In this document: in pieces, positions 48,449 to 61,039 of the stretch | How positions within the stretch are numbered: the first letter of the stretch is position 1 | How the letters are laid out: each line of letters starts with the position of its first letter | NCBI GenBank assembly: GCA_009792885.1 | Contig: WMCF01000018.1 | Span: 8,282,746 to 8,346,745, forward strand | Direction: 5' to 3' | Length of the DNA stretch: 64,000 bases | Source of the DNA: Eremophila alpestris peregrina | Lineage: Eukaryota; Chordata; Aves; Passeriformes; Alaudidae | Notes under the pieces: model-generated | Told to the model about the DNA's origin: nothing | Database searches by the model: none | What the model saw: only the letters and a program-made list of their open reading frames with translations | Position numbers and translations under genes: made by a program

Positions 48449-48627
48449 AGGATACAGAAGATCTGGAACAGGATGCCCAGGGAGGCCATGGAGTCTCCCT
48501 CTCTGGAGACATTCCACCTGGACGTGTTTCTGTGTCAGCTGCTCCAGGTGCCCCTGCCCTGGCAGGGGGTTGGACTGGATGATCTCCAGAGGTCCCTCCC
48601 AACCCTAACAGTTCTGGAATTCTGTGG
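48449..48627 (+). mobile_element. CR1 LINE, truncated 3' end, plus strand
   Basis: ATCTGGAACAGGATGCCCAG, GGAGGCCATGGAGTCTCCCT, CTCTGGAGACATTCCACCTG, TGCCCTGGCAGGGGGTTGGA, CTGGATGATCTCCAGAGGTC and CCTCCCAACCCTAACAGTTC follow CR1 3' order with a short tail ending ATTCTGTGG. It lies about 50 bases from a minus-strand CR1 piece and points away from it. Confidence 0.94.
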
Positions 48628-51210
48628 TCCTGCTCCCATTTCATTTCAAAATGAACACCTGGCTGCAAGAAAACCTCAGATCTGAACCTGAATGCAAAGT
48701 TCAAACATGTTGCTTTTGGTTCTTCTGTAGCTTTGCTACCTGCACAGGTAAGCAGAGAGATCAGCAGTCAAGGCTGAGAGGAGCACCTGAAATAAGAAAT
48801 GCAGTAATTGTTGGAAGTGCCTCCAAAAGCATTGACAAATGTTTCCAATGAACACTTGTGGTGCTTGAAAAAACTGTTGTAATAAAATGCTTGGTGTGTC
48901 CCAAGGAGGTGGAGAGATGAAGACTAAAATCAGCATGTCCTCTTGTCCAGACAGAGGCACTCCTGGAACAGAAGGGAGTAATAAATAATCCCTTAAAATG
49001 TGCTGCTAGATCCTGGGAGCAAGACAGGATGAAATGGCAAAAAAAGAGATTTGATTGCCTGGCAACCCACAGGAAAAAAATGGTGAATTAATCCAGCAAA
49101 CTCAAATTAAGTACAGATAATGTGACTGCTGGGACAATGAATGAGGAACAGTCAGAAACTCTCAAGAGCTCCATTTTTTCCCATTAATTTTGGATATCTT
49201 ATTGGTATAACATCTCTTTATACACGTTCATAACAGACTTAATACTTCTAGATCCATAATTCAGCCTCAGTACAGGAAAAAAAAAAAAAAACAACTGTTG
49301 CCTTTTATGACAGTGCTAATAAACTCAGGTTTGCCACATAAGCCATGTCTGGGGAGGGAAGTTATAATTTGTAATTTCCAGAATATCTACCAAATAGTCT
49401 GAAGCTGCATTGCAATCTACACAACAGGAAATCAACAGGCCCCCTGTAAAATGACATTAGAGCCTGGGAGATAGAATATGCAGCAATTATAAAGCAGACA
49501 CACAGGCGTCACATTTCTCATAAGCATCATTAAAATTAAATTAGAAACAACGCTTCAAAGATAACAGATCATATTTTGCTTTAGCATTATCTTGGTTCTC
49601 TGGGGCTTAATAATTTCCGGAGAGAAAATGTCTCAGATCCACCAAGCCTTCTGGAGTTTGCCCTGTGGTACCCAGGAGAAACTGCTGGTCTGAGTCATTG
49701 GCTACATATTTTGGGTCATGACCCCTTGTTCATTTTCCTCCAGGCTTTGTCACAACAAAATCAGCCAAGGGTGAGCAGCTGGGATCTTGTTAAACTTGAC
49801 ACAAATGGCTGCAGAGACCTGCCTGTGATCACTCATGAACCTGGAGTCAGTGGCTGCACAACACTCATGTTGCTGTTCATGCCTTAACCTCTGCCATCAA
49901 GAAATCTCCAGAAAATTGCTTCAAATTATGCAATATCTTTAATTGCAGAATTTAAAAAATCAGATTTAGACCAATGTTTTCCAGCTATACATCTCAGTTT
50001 AGGCCAGAAAGAAGCTCAGTTAGTGCTGAGTGCAGCCATTGAAATAGAGACAGTAAAAAAAGAAGAAATAAGTAAGAGAACCTTGGGGAAATTAAAATGA
50101 AAATGAAACTCCAAGGAGCTAAATTAAATAACTGTGTCACCATTAAAGTGATAAGGAAGTGAGTAGGAGGCATTTGCAAAAGAATTTGGGGGATCTCTGG
50201 ACCTGGATGGTCAATGAGGCGTTGCAGCACAGCCCCAAAAAGCTCACGGGGGCAGCTCAGGGTGTGGCCAAAGCTCCAAGTCTGCCCTCGGTGTGCAGGG
50301 CCACATCCAGGTGCACCCAGCAGGAACAGCAGTTATTGCACAGGAGGGGAATCCACAGGAAAATGCAGCTGCTGGAGGAGCAGGAGGAGACAGGAAGAGC
50401 ATTTTGACTCAGGCTCCTGTTGCCAAGCAGCCCAAGGAGCCTTGGTGGGGACAAGTCCTCATGGGGCCAGGTGGGCTGACTTCAAAGACCCCCACAAGAG
50501 CAGGCTGTGATCACCTCCACAGCCTGGTCAGCTCCTTCTCATCCTCCCTGAGGATGGGATGTGGGGTGGAAGGGGCAGGGAGAGGTGGCTGCCCACCCTG
50601 GGGAAGCTGGAAGTGTTTCCAATACACTTTTATGATGCTTGCATTTTCCTTCTGGGGCAGGTCATGCAGTCAGGTCTTGGCAAACTCTGTGGGTTTGATT
50701 GCCAAGTGTTAATCAGACTCTGAACAGAAGGAATTCTTAAAAGAATTGCTTCAAAACCTGCTTTTTGCTGCTTTCTTTCATATTTCTGACAAAGTCTGTT
50801 GTCAGTAAAAGGCAAGAGAAATTCAGACATTGATTACATATATTTTTCATCCTTAGAAGCAAGCCAATTATGGAATGGGGGAGGCAGGAATAAAAAATGA
50901 AAGAGCACATAGACTTGGTAACAGAACCAGAGGCAGTATAGGTGCAACCTTTTACAAGTAATGCTTGAAACAAGAAGAAAGACCTCTTTATTTCATTGGC
51001 AAAGGTTTTTCTAGCTCCAAGTTGCCCATCTAAGTAAGAGTTTGTTTCCAGTCTCTACTTTATTTGTCCCTCTCTGCTCACTTGTGACATGGTCATGATG
51101 ATGGAGCATTGTATTCCTGCCTTCCTTTTGTTCCTTAGATCAGCCTGAAATTCTCTCAGTCACATTTATTGTGTACTGAAAATGCAGGTTTTCCACTCCA
51201 GGCTCAAAGC
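48628..51210. other. Unique noncoding sequence
   Basis: AT-rich to 50160, then a GC-richer patch (50160-50620) with several overlapping plus-strand frames, the longest being 50293-50712 with 139 codons. None has a recognisable domain. An A16 run lies near 49276. Confidence 0.5.
49470..49625. promoter_or_regulatory. Candidate conserved noncoding element
   Basis: Unique AT-rich sequence with AGCAATTATAAAGC, CATTAAAATTAAATTAG, AAGATAACAGATC and GGCTTAATAATTTCCGG, giving homeodomain- and GATA-like sites close together and a few isolated CpGs. The call is inferred from motif clustering only. Confidence 0.23.
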
Positions 51211-51442
51211 GGGAGGGAGGGAGGGAGGAAGGAAGGGAGGAAGGAAGGAAGGAAGGAAGGAAGGAAGGAAGGAAGGAAGGAAGGAAGGAAGGAAGNNNNN
51301 NNNNNNNNNNNNNNNNNNNNNNNNNNNNNNNNNNNNNNNNNNNNNAGGAAGGAAGGAAGGAAGGAAGGAAGGAAGGAAGGAAGGAAGGAAGGAAGGAAGG
51401 AAGGAAGGAAGGAAGGAAGGAAGGAAGGAAGGAAGGAAGGAA
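51211..51442. repeat. (GGAA)n array with assembly gap
   Basis: GGGA units at the left edge turn into perfect GGAA units that run to 51442, interrupted by exactly 50 N at 51296-51345. Fifty N is a usual placeholder for a gap of unknown size, so the true array is probably longer. Frames across it encode only repetitive Lys-Glu-Gly-Arg or Phe-Leu-Pro-Ser and are artefacts. Confidence 0.98.
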
Positions 51443-54400
51443 TACACGGGAGCCAAGCTGCTGGTCCTAGGAAAAACCACTGACTGCCCCAGGAAGTGAG
51501 AGAGTTTGGCCCTTACCCAGTCTAAGTTTTAGTATTTTGGCCGTTCTTTATAAAAAGGTCAAGTAGTTTAAAACTGTGGTATTCAAACAGGACCAGACTG
51601 TTTTCAATTTTCTTCTGGCATCCCAAGTTACCCCAGAGCTGTGTGGTGAGGATGGGTGGGATGCAGCCTGCAGATTCAACCAGGTTCTCAGGAGACTCTG
51701 CTCCTTTCATCCCCCCTTGTGCTCTGATGTTACCCAGACACTCAGTCCAGTGCTGTAATGTGAAATAACTCTGCCAGAAAAGAAAAACCATTAAAAATAA
51801 TGATGAAAATCTCTTCATCCATAAACACCAGAGGTGCCAGCCTGCTGCTGCATAGGCAATGACAGCAGTGGGACATCCCACAGGTGTGAGCTGCTGCTGA
51901 GTGGAGCTTCCTTCCACTGTGCACTGAGCCTCTGGCTGTGTCAAACTGACCAGTGAAGTTTTAAATACTTTCTGGAAGTTTTGCACCTGTCTGGAACTTT
52001 TAAATAATTCTGGACACTTCATTCTATGCTTTCCCCTTTTCCAGATGACATATTCCTATGTATAATTCTGTATGTTACGTCCCTTCCAAACACAGGAACC
52101 TGCTGGTAGAGGAGGATTTTTGTTTAGAGGGATGAAAATGTTTTTCTATGGTGTAAAGCCATTTCTCAGCCAACACCATCAGAAGTAAAGCTTTGGGAGG
52201 TTGCAGATTGTGTTTCCATAAGGAATTAAGTCAGGTCCAAACGTGGATCTCACCTGAGGCCTGGGCAGGGATGCTGGACCCCTCATGGCTCCACAGGGAT
52301 GCTTGGGGCAGAGGCTGCCTTTGCTGCTGCATGTACAGGGGGGTCACAGGGATACCATGGCTCTGGGACCTGCTCTGAGCATCTCCAGGAAGGGCATGGA
52401 CAGGAGATCCCCGTGCTGGGGCAAGGATCAGGCACTGCTTCAGAGAGCAAGGGATACCTGGTGGTGTCCACACACCCATGGAACTTCAAAACCTGGATCA
52501 GCACCTGGATTGCTGTTTGCTACTCATCTCCTTTGCTATTTTCCTGCACAGGGTGAGAGCTGCTTTCACTAATGACATGAGTTTCCATGCCATTATGAAA
52601 AGCTACATGAGTTGTTTTCCTTGGTTACTTTCAAGCATGAAAATTAAGGCTAAATTAAAATAGTAAAAGCCAGTGTGAATAGCCTCATGTCTCTAATTAA
52701 CCCTCTGCTGAGCCTGCATTTTAAGGCACTTCTGGCTAATTTTTTAGAGATAATAAAATGTGATTTTTCCAAGCTGTGGGCTGGTGCTGACTGCATTCAT
52801 GTTGTGTTACTCCTCATGGAGTGGCCCACACCACTTTCTGGGGTGCCATTCATAGAGCTGTTTGCAAATATGATTTAATTTAATATGATCTGTGTTTCAC
52901 TTCAGAGGGAAGGGAGAGCACACAATTGTATATCAAGTGAGTGGTGGCACTCACAAAGTTCATGCACAGGTTGAAGCAAAGGTACCTGGCTGTTTAATTG
53001 GTGGTGTTGGATTTGAGCCTCCTTCCAAGCTCTTCTGCTGCCGTGTTGGCCAGAATAAATTACAAAGCCAGAGATTCTGAACCAGCCACACTTTATTAAT
53101 CATTGGCATCTAATTACCAGCCAGACACAGTGTAGTTACCAAATGTGGTGTTTCAGGAAGCTGCTCATTGGTTCTGATTGATGCCATGATGTTGTGAAAT
53201 TGCCACATCTTTTTTTCTTTAGTTCCTCTGCAAATGAGCAGCCACGTGGCTGCCAAGGAGAGTGCCTCAGGCTCCCTGTTTGGAGGAGGACAGGAGCTCT
53301 GAGCAGGGTGCTGGGGATGCCCCTGGACACTATGGCCACTCACAAGGTCAGCTGAGGACCCCACCTTGTCTCTCCTGGCAGCACTGCTCCCAGAGGTGAG
53401 TGTGCCCTGGTGGATAGAAAACTGAATGTCCCAGGCACCCTGAGCAGCCATCACATCCTGGTGTCACCTTCCTTGAGGTACCCACAGCTCCAGAGCTCCC
53501 CAAGAGTCCACAGGACTCCTGTCCTGTGCCTTGTCACCCTCTTGGCCTCAGGAATCTGTCCTGGGTGAAGTTTATGCAGCCCTTGGGAAGTTGTGATGGA
53601 AGATGAGTGCCCAGAGGTGCTCCTGAAAAATCTGGGTGTGTCACCCAACTGCAGCCTCTGGCTTTTCTGTGTTTGCCCTGTCCCTAGGTCTGCAATGAAC
53701 AGAGGATTTGGTAATGGAGTTTCTATGCCAACAGTGTTTGAATTGCTGATTTGTTTGTCCCTTGAAGCCACCCAAGTGTCCTCACCACTCTCTCACTGTC
53801 ACATCACCCCTCTCTGCCTTTGCTGAGAACAGAGTTTTTTCTCTCTGCACCTCAGGCATGGAGAATATTTGCCAACAGCAGCTCTGCTGAAATCTGGCAC
53901 CTCTCCTCTCCACCAGTGCCAGTCATCAAGCTGGGAATGGCACTGTGAACCACTGGAACCATCCAGCATCCCTGGGAAAGTCCTTACAAGCCTCTTCATC
54001 ATCTCCTTAATGCTCTCTCTAATCTCTTACCACGAGAGCTGTCCCTGCCCCTGGTGGAACTATTGTCATTTTTCATCCTTGTAGTCACTGTTAGCAGTCA
54101 AGCACAAAGATGTGAGTTTTAATTACAGCATTTATTTACACAAATCTCTCCTGCTTTAAACAGGAAGAGAGGACTCCCCGTGCCTCCCTCACACAGGGCT
54201 CACACACTGCTGTTAGAGAAGCAGGTAAAACCCTTGCCAAAGGGAGTAAATCTCTTGGTAACTCCTGCTTGTATTTCTACTCAAAGCAAATAGCTGCAAT
54301 CGATGACTTATTTAAAATATATGACAAGTAGATTTATAAAAAATTGATTTTAAGCTTGCTAAGCAGGTGTTGTAGTAAATCTGACACACCTCTGATGTAC

Positions 54401-57400
54401 TGTTCTGTTAATCCCTGCTTTATTTTTATTTTTACAAGTATTAGTTTTACTCTTTATGACCACAGTAAATAAAATTGGTGAGAGAATAGCAGACCTCTTT
54501 GGAGAAAGCACTCCAAGAAGTGTTATTTCAATTCTGTTTCTGTGATCTGAAATTCCAGCTGTTTGGTTTTTCCACAGCCTCCTGAGCAGCTGTCCATTTA
54601 CCTGTCCTCATTAGCTTCCATCTCTTAGTTCATTTAATACTTCCTTTTTTAGACACTTTTCCTGGTGCTCCTGTCTGTCAGCTGTCAGCACCAATGAGTT
54701 TTGGAGGGTTTTTACACCAGGTTTCATATTATCTGGAGTGGTTGGTAATGGCTGGTGGGGAAATCACTGACAAGTTAAGAGATCTTTTCAATTTTTTGAG
54801 TGTATGGCTGTTTCCTCTTGAACCTCTTACTAAGCAAAAGTCTGTTCTGACCCAGAGAACATGCAATTAGATCCATCCTGACTGATTTCCTTGTATTAGC
54901 CTCGTCTTTGACACTTTAATGGGGTTGTAGAAGGTGAAAAAGTTGAACTGTTTCTCTGCCTTGCACTTCTCATGACTTTCTAAGACTGTCTGGTGAGTAC
55001 AGTGTGGAGAACGACCTGAGTACCAGATATCTCATCACACCCACAGACAGACAAGCCCAGGGCATCCAGGCTGGTTCTAAGTGTTTTATGTTCTATATTG
55101 ATAGTCAGTGTGGAGGAAAGATCAGTATCCCAATTCACCTGCTTTTAATGTGCACCTGCAAAAGTTACTCACCTGAAAAATCATCTTGTTCCAAACTGCC
55201 ATGATCTTCCAGTGCTCTGGAGCCCAAAAGAGAGGAGTTTATCTGCATAAAGCAGTGGCACTGTTGGCTGATCTCCTGTGGCACTGAGCACTGATTGCTT
55301 TCCTCCATCAGAAAACTGAGCACCTCTGTTAAGCAGTGAAATGAGAGACATCCCAATGGATATGAGCAGGAGACATGGTCCATTGGACCAGCCTGAAGGA
55401 GCCCTGTGGATTCAATCTGCTGGAGACTGCAGAATAACCTTGGGAATGCTGCAAAAAGTGTCAAGGGAGGAGCTTCTTTTAAAATTTAATGGAGCTCCTG
55501 GAGACCAGGAAACCTGCTAGGGTTTAGACATGCTAGGAGCATGAGATACAGAAGCAGTCTTCTCTCTTTAGCACAAAGGAGAACAGCCAAGTCTGGAATG
55601 TTCCTCTTACCTGGCCACTTACCTTGGAACTGAGTTCAGCTTTACCAACAGCAAAAACCTCTGGAGCCAGGAGCATGATTTTAGCAGGCTTTTGGGACTA
55701 TGGCCAACCTCTGGCAATGCTGCTGGAGCTCACAGAAGCATGTCCTTGTTGGTGACAGCCCTCCACATCTGAGGGCTGGAGCCTGTGATTCCCCATCTTG
55801 CCTGGACACCGAGCACGCTGTGTGGGGCCCTGCTCACAACATCACTCCTTCAAGGCTGGAAGTTCCCTTCCAGCATCCTTTTCCCCATTAATTGGATGAC
55901 CTCTGCTGCCCAGCACTGGGCTGTGATTCAGGAAAAGGTCAGGCCTTTTTCATGGCTGCTCTTTCCAATTAACTTTTTGGTGTTCTCAGGCAGGGGTCTC
56001 TTGCCCTTCAAGCGTGGGAGATGCTCAGCATGCCATAGAGCTCAAAGGAGCACAGGAGGCTAAACAATCCTCCTGGGAGGAACCTGACCTGACTGTTAAC
56101 TCTGGTTTTACATGGCAGAAGGAGAAATGCCCTCACTACTTTCTGTCAAAAAGGCAGAGATATCATTACAGTGAAGCAGCTCCGTTTTTCTGTCATCAGC
56201 TGCACTTTCATCCCTTCCCAGCTCTGTTATCTGCTTGGCCTCATCCATGCCTCTGATGTAGGAGTACTACCTTTTTGTAAGACAGAACACTGCATTCAGT
56301 ATTACCAAAGTATGCCTGCAAAGGAATAACCATCTGGATGAAAATTCCATAAGCAATTTTTGACCCATATGGGTTTCCTGTAACCTGCACAGTTGCCAGT
56401 CTCTACCTGCTTATCCTCACTTTCCTCCCAAGGCTTTGGTCAGGCTTCTGCAGGTGAGAAGAAGTTGTAAAAATAAGTAATTTTGTCTGAATTGGGCTAA
56501 ATGAAAATGGGTGGCCAGAGAGAGGAGAAAGATGCATTGCAGACCTCTGACAAAGAGAGAGTGGCAACATGTGCTGAGACCATAACAAAAGGCAAATTCA
56601 CGTGGCAAAAAGCCCATCTAGTGTTTGTGAATGAAGTGTGAATGAATCCCACTGAAGTGTGATGAGCTTGGATCTAAGGTCACTCCTTCTCTAGAGCCAG
56701 AGAACCAACAATGGGATAAAACCCAAAAGGCATGAGGGTCTGGAAGCTCTGGAAGCTCTGATGATCACCTTTACACCTCTCAAGGAAAAGTTAATTCTCA
56801 CCTGAAGGACAGGAACCCACCTCTGTCCTCCCTGTGATTAAATTACCTGTTGTGAGGGTTTGGTTGTCCCTAAGTGTTTATTTGATGCTCTGTACCAGGA
56901 GGAGAGGGTCCACCAACCTCATTTTTAAGGATCTGCTCTGCCTGGCTTGGCCCCTGAACCATGTGCTCTCTGAAAGCAGAGAACAGCTTGGGATCATGTT
57001 TTTTCCAGCTCAGCTGGATTGTCCAGCCTCACTCCTCAGGCACACCAAATTAGTGGGCACTGCTGGCAGTTGTAGGATCTCTCTCTTCCCCAGTGCCCTG
57101 CACACAAGGAGAGGATGATAAAGCTGCTGAAGGTGGTAAGTGCTGCGTTGTTGACTCCAATAATGGCAGAGAAGTTCTGAGAGGGTTGAGGACACAGCCC
57201 TGAGCCCAAAGGCAGCTTTCAGTCAGGGCAGGGTTTGTGCAGTGGCATGGGCTGTGTCAAATCCCTGGGACACCTCTGCTCCATCTCTCTGGGGTTGCTC
57301 TGCTCCTCCCTGCCCAAGGACCTGATCAGCTCCTCACACCCTTGCTCCTGGCACTCTGTTTTATACCATGTGCACAGGCCAGCAGGAGTTCAGGCCAACA

Positions 57401-58810
57401 ACAACATCCCTTCAGCACAGATGAGGTAGAAATGAAATTTCAGCATCCAACAACAGGAAAATGGTTACCAGGGCTGGAAATCCACTATGGACATTGCCTG
57501 CCCTGTGAATGCCCAGCTCTCCAGCCCTTGAAGCTCTTTGGGGTAGCTTGGTGGTGCTCTGTCATACATATTTTCATGGCCATTCTTTTGCTGATCAGTC
57601 TGTGCCTCCCTAAATTCCCCTTCTTTGGGCAGTGGGGTTTATGATGTACAGAACAGGCCCCTGCCCTGCCAGTCCCAGTCTTCTTTATCCCAAACTATTT
57701 GACCATCTCACCAGCTAGAAATACTTTTCCCATCAGAACATCAACACAGCAGAAGTATTCATCACCTGTAAAGTTTTGATTTCAGAAGCACCTGCTAATA
57801 AATGGGAATGCTGGAAGTCAATGGGTACCCAAAGCTGAAGATTACCTTTATCAGTAGGGCATCTGTCATTGCTTAATTAGGATGCAAATCATCACTGTCT
57901 CCATGGTGACAAAGTCACTTTTGCGTGTTGATGAAATACAAACAGCTGGATGTGCCCAGATGAACTCTCCATAATGGAAGGAGAAACATGGCAGGGCTGG
58001 CTACAGCCCCAGCAGTGCTCAGCCAAATTCTGCCCTCATCTCCCTCTCCAGCCAACCACAAAGAGGTCTCTGAGCATGGCCAGGTCCCAGCACTCACACC
58101 AGTGATGACAGACTGAGGTAAGTGCTTAAAAAGGTGCAGTCAATCAAGAAATAATGGGCTGGAGGGAGCTTGTTGCCATTTGCTCATGGCTGAGATCCCA
58201 CCAGCCCTCCTGGATTTGCTGGCAGGAAGATCAAATCCCAGCCAGGGCAGTGGCTCTGCAGAGCTTTAGACAGGAGCCACAGCCACGTTGCAGTGGGTGG
58301 TAAGAGCCGTCTTACAGGGAGTAAAAAGGCATCAATTACAGGCAAGTAAAATAATTACAGGAGCCATAAAGATGTGTGTGAGACATGCTTTTGGGAGGGA
58401 TACAGGAGTGAAGATGTTTTATGCCCTGCAGCTGCTATTTACAGGGTTTGTGATGAAAAACCCCAGTTGTCTACACCTTTTTTGTCACACTCACTTGCCA
58501 GCTGGGCCATGAGATCTTGTGCACCTTCACTGTGTGAAATACAAGTATTCAGGCAAAAGGCCTAGAGCTGCCAGTATCAGTGGCTGTGATTTGTGCCTCT
58601 GGGGGTTTGCCCCACCTCAGACCTTGGGGCTGAGCTGGTCTGGGTATAGAAATCCCCACACTCACATCTAAAAAAAAAAAAAAGCTGATGAAAATGGGAG
58701 AATTCAGGGCTCACAAGAAATTGTTTTAAGCCTGGACTTCTTCAGCTTATCTCCTGCCAAAGCTGGGTCCCTTGCCTGGTTGTTGTTGGTGTTTTGAAGC
58801 AGCCACTGCA
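51443..58810. other. Unique noncoding sequence
   Basis: About 7.4 kb. The 166-codon minus-strand frame at 51522-52022 has a hydrophobic stretch near its middle but no recognisable domain. Other frames are short and mutually overlapping. A 9-bp TCTGGAAGC repeat occurs at 56739-56760 and a 15-base A run near 58670. The regulatory-looking block at 57840 is annotated separately. Confidence 0.5.
57840..57945. promoter_or_regulatory. Candidate enhancer: homeodomain, POU and RFX-like sites in 40 bases
   Basis: TTAATTAG (57873-57880) is directly followed by a perfect octamer ATGCAAAT (57882-57889). Eight bases later comes GTCTCCATGGTGAC (57897-57910), a near-palindrome resembling the RFX X-box. CTTTATCAG and GATGAAATAC flank the group. 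No repeat similarity is visible. The motifs are seen directly; the enhancer role is inference. Confidence 0.33.
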
Positions 58811-58945
58811 GGTAGCTGTGTGACCCCAACTCATTGCACAACCCCAGGGATGCTGTTGCTGCCTCCTGAGGGACTTTGGACACTTCTTTGCCTGTCCTGC
58901 CTCAGTTTCCTTCTTCCTCACACCAAGGAATAACAATAGCAACCA
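58811..58945 (+). mobile_element. MIR-like ancient SINE remnant, plus strand
   Basis: GTAGCTGTGTGACCCCAACT, then GACTTTGGACACTTCTTTGCC, TGCCTCAGTTTCCTTCTTCC and GGAATAACAATAGCAACC reproduce the MIR order ('tagctgtgtgaccttgggcaagtcactt...', 'tgcctcagtttcctcatctg', 'ggaataataatagtacc'). An insertion of about 45 bases separates the first two parts. The copy is old and its left edge is indistinct. Confidence 0.55.
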
Positions 58946-59664
58946 GCTCAGAGATACTGAGTCCTGTCATAGCATGTGGCCAGGATACCTGAGGAAATTG
59001 TGGCAGTCACTGTTTTGCTTTGGTATGGGCTCTACTGCTTGAAATGAAGCAGATTTTCTTGCACAGACAAAGCCAGTGGTTGCCCATGCACCTTGGACTT
59101 GGTGTGTGCTGTAGCCCCTGCTCTGGTGGTTCCTCATGCAGCTGTGTGTGTGCAAAGGTGCTTTGCTACCACATTGCAGAATTTATCCTCCCTTCAAGAA
59201 AATAAGATTTTTCAGCAGGAATGAACTGCCTCCAGAGTGAGAGGTCAGCCCCACCTGAGCTTCAGCAGGAGAGCAACTCTTGGGTGTAAATGAGCACTTA
59301 GGCATACTTGGGAAAAAAGAAGTTTGATTGACTCCCAAGGCAATGTCTTGAAGTGATGAGAAAAGAGTAATTTAAAAATCAGCCACCTGGAGGCAACAGT
59401 GGCAGCAGGGATAATACCCTCTGGCAGCAGCAGAGTGGCTAATTGCTCCAGTTTGGGATTCATGTGATCATTCATTAGCTCTCATTTAATAACAATTTAC
59501 TCTGCACTGACGTGGAACTCTTCATCTCCTCTCCAGCAGCTCCACTAATAGCAAATCTGGACTAGGATCACTGGTAAGGGGGATGCTGAGCTCTGGGTCA
59601 CTCTGCGGGGGAAGTGAGACACAGGAGGGCTTAAGGGCAGTATCCTCTGCACTGCATCTCTGAG
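58946..59664. other. Unique noncoding sequence
   Basis: Nothing recognisable. The frames are short and opposing. Confidence 0.55.
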
Positions 59665-59810
59665 CTTCCCTTCCCTTCCCTTCCCTTCCCTTCCCTTCCC
59701 TTCCCTTCCCTTCCCTTCCCTTCCCTTCCCTTCCCTTCCCTTCCCTTCCCTTNCTTCCCTTCCCTTCCCTTCCCTTCCCTTCCCTTCCCTTCCCTTCCCT
59801 TCCCTTCCCT
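59665..59810. repeat. (CCCTT)n pentanucleotide array with one unresolved base
   Basis: About 29 CCCTT units. At 59753 there is a single N, and the unit holding it is one base short, so the phase shifts. This suggests a collapse or join in the assembly within the array. Confidence 0.98.
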
Positions 59811-60336
59811 ATGGAATTGCTACATGTGAAATAAAGACCAAGGGGAAGTGTTTGACATTTGCATTGATGTGTTGGTGTGCCAACAGAGAACAGGAGACCT
59901 TTCCCCTTCAATCCTGCCTTCAGGACATGGGTTTCACTGCTGGCACAGGAGCCACTGCCCTGGGAATGGGAGAGAGGCAGGACCATCAAGCAGAGGCACT
60001 GCTGGGGTCAGGAAACCAGCAGTGTGGTCAGTCCTCTGCTCTCCTCAGTTTTCACCACGGATCCCTCATTCATCCCAGCCACAGTCACATGTTCACCAGG
60101 CCTGGGCAGCTGGGTCTCACTTGAGCCTGTGGCACAAACCTTGGGACAGCCTTTGGGATGCTCTGACACGTGCATCCTGCACCTGGATGGAGCCAAGGTG
60201 TGTCTGTATCACTGCCAGCCTCCCACTGCCCCTGGAGGTGCCACACGTGGTGTGCCTGGAGTTGGCCTCAGTGGGTTGCTGGCACCTGCAGGTGAGCCAA
60301 AGACCATCTCTCTTGCCTGGATGAGGTGAGGACTGT

Positions 60337-60353
60337 CCGTCCATCCATCCATC
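60337..60353. repeat. (CCAT)n microsatellite
   Basis: About four CCAT units. Confidence 0.85.
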
Positions 60354-60660
60354 TTTCCCTCTCCAAAAGCCCCACTGGACTTGTTTTTCTGTCCATTTTC
60401 AGCCTTACCCATGTGACTGATGATGAATTCCATGCAATCTCAGGTGTCATTGCCATTGTGAGATTTCTCTTGAGGGCATCTTGAGAGCAGCACCTGCCTG
60501 CTGGAGAGCTTTGTCACTGCCCTAACACAGCCACCTCAGAGAGAGGATGTCTCTGCTACCTTATGCCAAACTTTATGCTCCTGGTCTGAGTAGAAGCAAT
60601 AAAAGGAGGGCCTGGTGAGGGAATTCCCTCCACCAAGCTCCCTGGATGCATCCATGCTGG

Positions 60661-60686
60661 GATGATGCTGAGATGATGCTGAGATG
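60661..60686. repeat. 11-bp tandem duplication
   Basis: GATGATGCTGA is repeated twice in tandem with a partial third unit. Confidence 0.9.
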
Positions 60687-61039
60687 CCCTGTCCTATGTG
60701 CACACAGAGCTCATTTCCTGGCACAGCCTACACTGACATCAGCTGAGGCAAGCCTGGCCTGGAGGGCAGAGCCCAGGTCATGCTGGCCAGAGCAGTGGCT
60801 TTTCTGGAGCTCTGATATTTATTTTCCTCCCAAATTAAAGGCTTGGGAAAGCACAGCACTCATCAGAAAGCCAGCAGGATGGAGCATGCATTGCTGAGGG
60901 CAGGTTACTGTTCTTCCTAATCAAAGCCAGGTCCTGGGAAAGGGCTGGCCCTGTATTTATTATACCTGTGCCTTCATCCCTTCCCTCTCCTGCTTTCCTT
61001 TGCCACTTCCAACTGTTCCACACTGTCTATACCATCTCT

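Noticed and set aside
50159..50712. Cluster of plus-strand frames up to 139 codons
   Set aside because: Mutually overlapping phases, no recognised domain; stop-poor composition explains them.
51166..51499. Open frames of about 104 codons on both strands across the GGAA array
   Set aside because: They translate only the tetranucleotide repeat and an assembly gap; not coding.
59848..60329. Overlapping plus-strand frames of about 90-158 codons after the CCCTT array
   Set aside because: Three phases are open at once in a GC-richer patch, there is no domain, and no convincing exon boundaries were seen.
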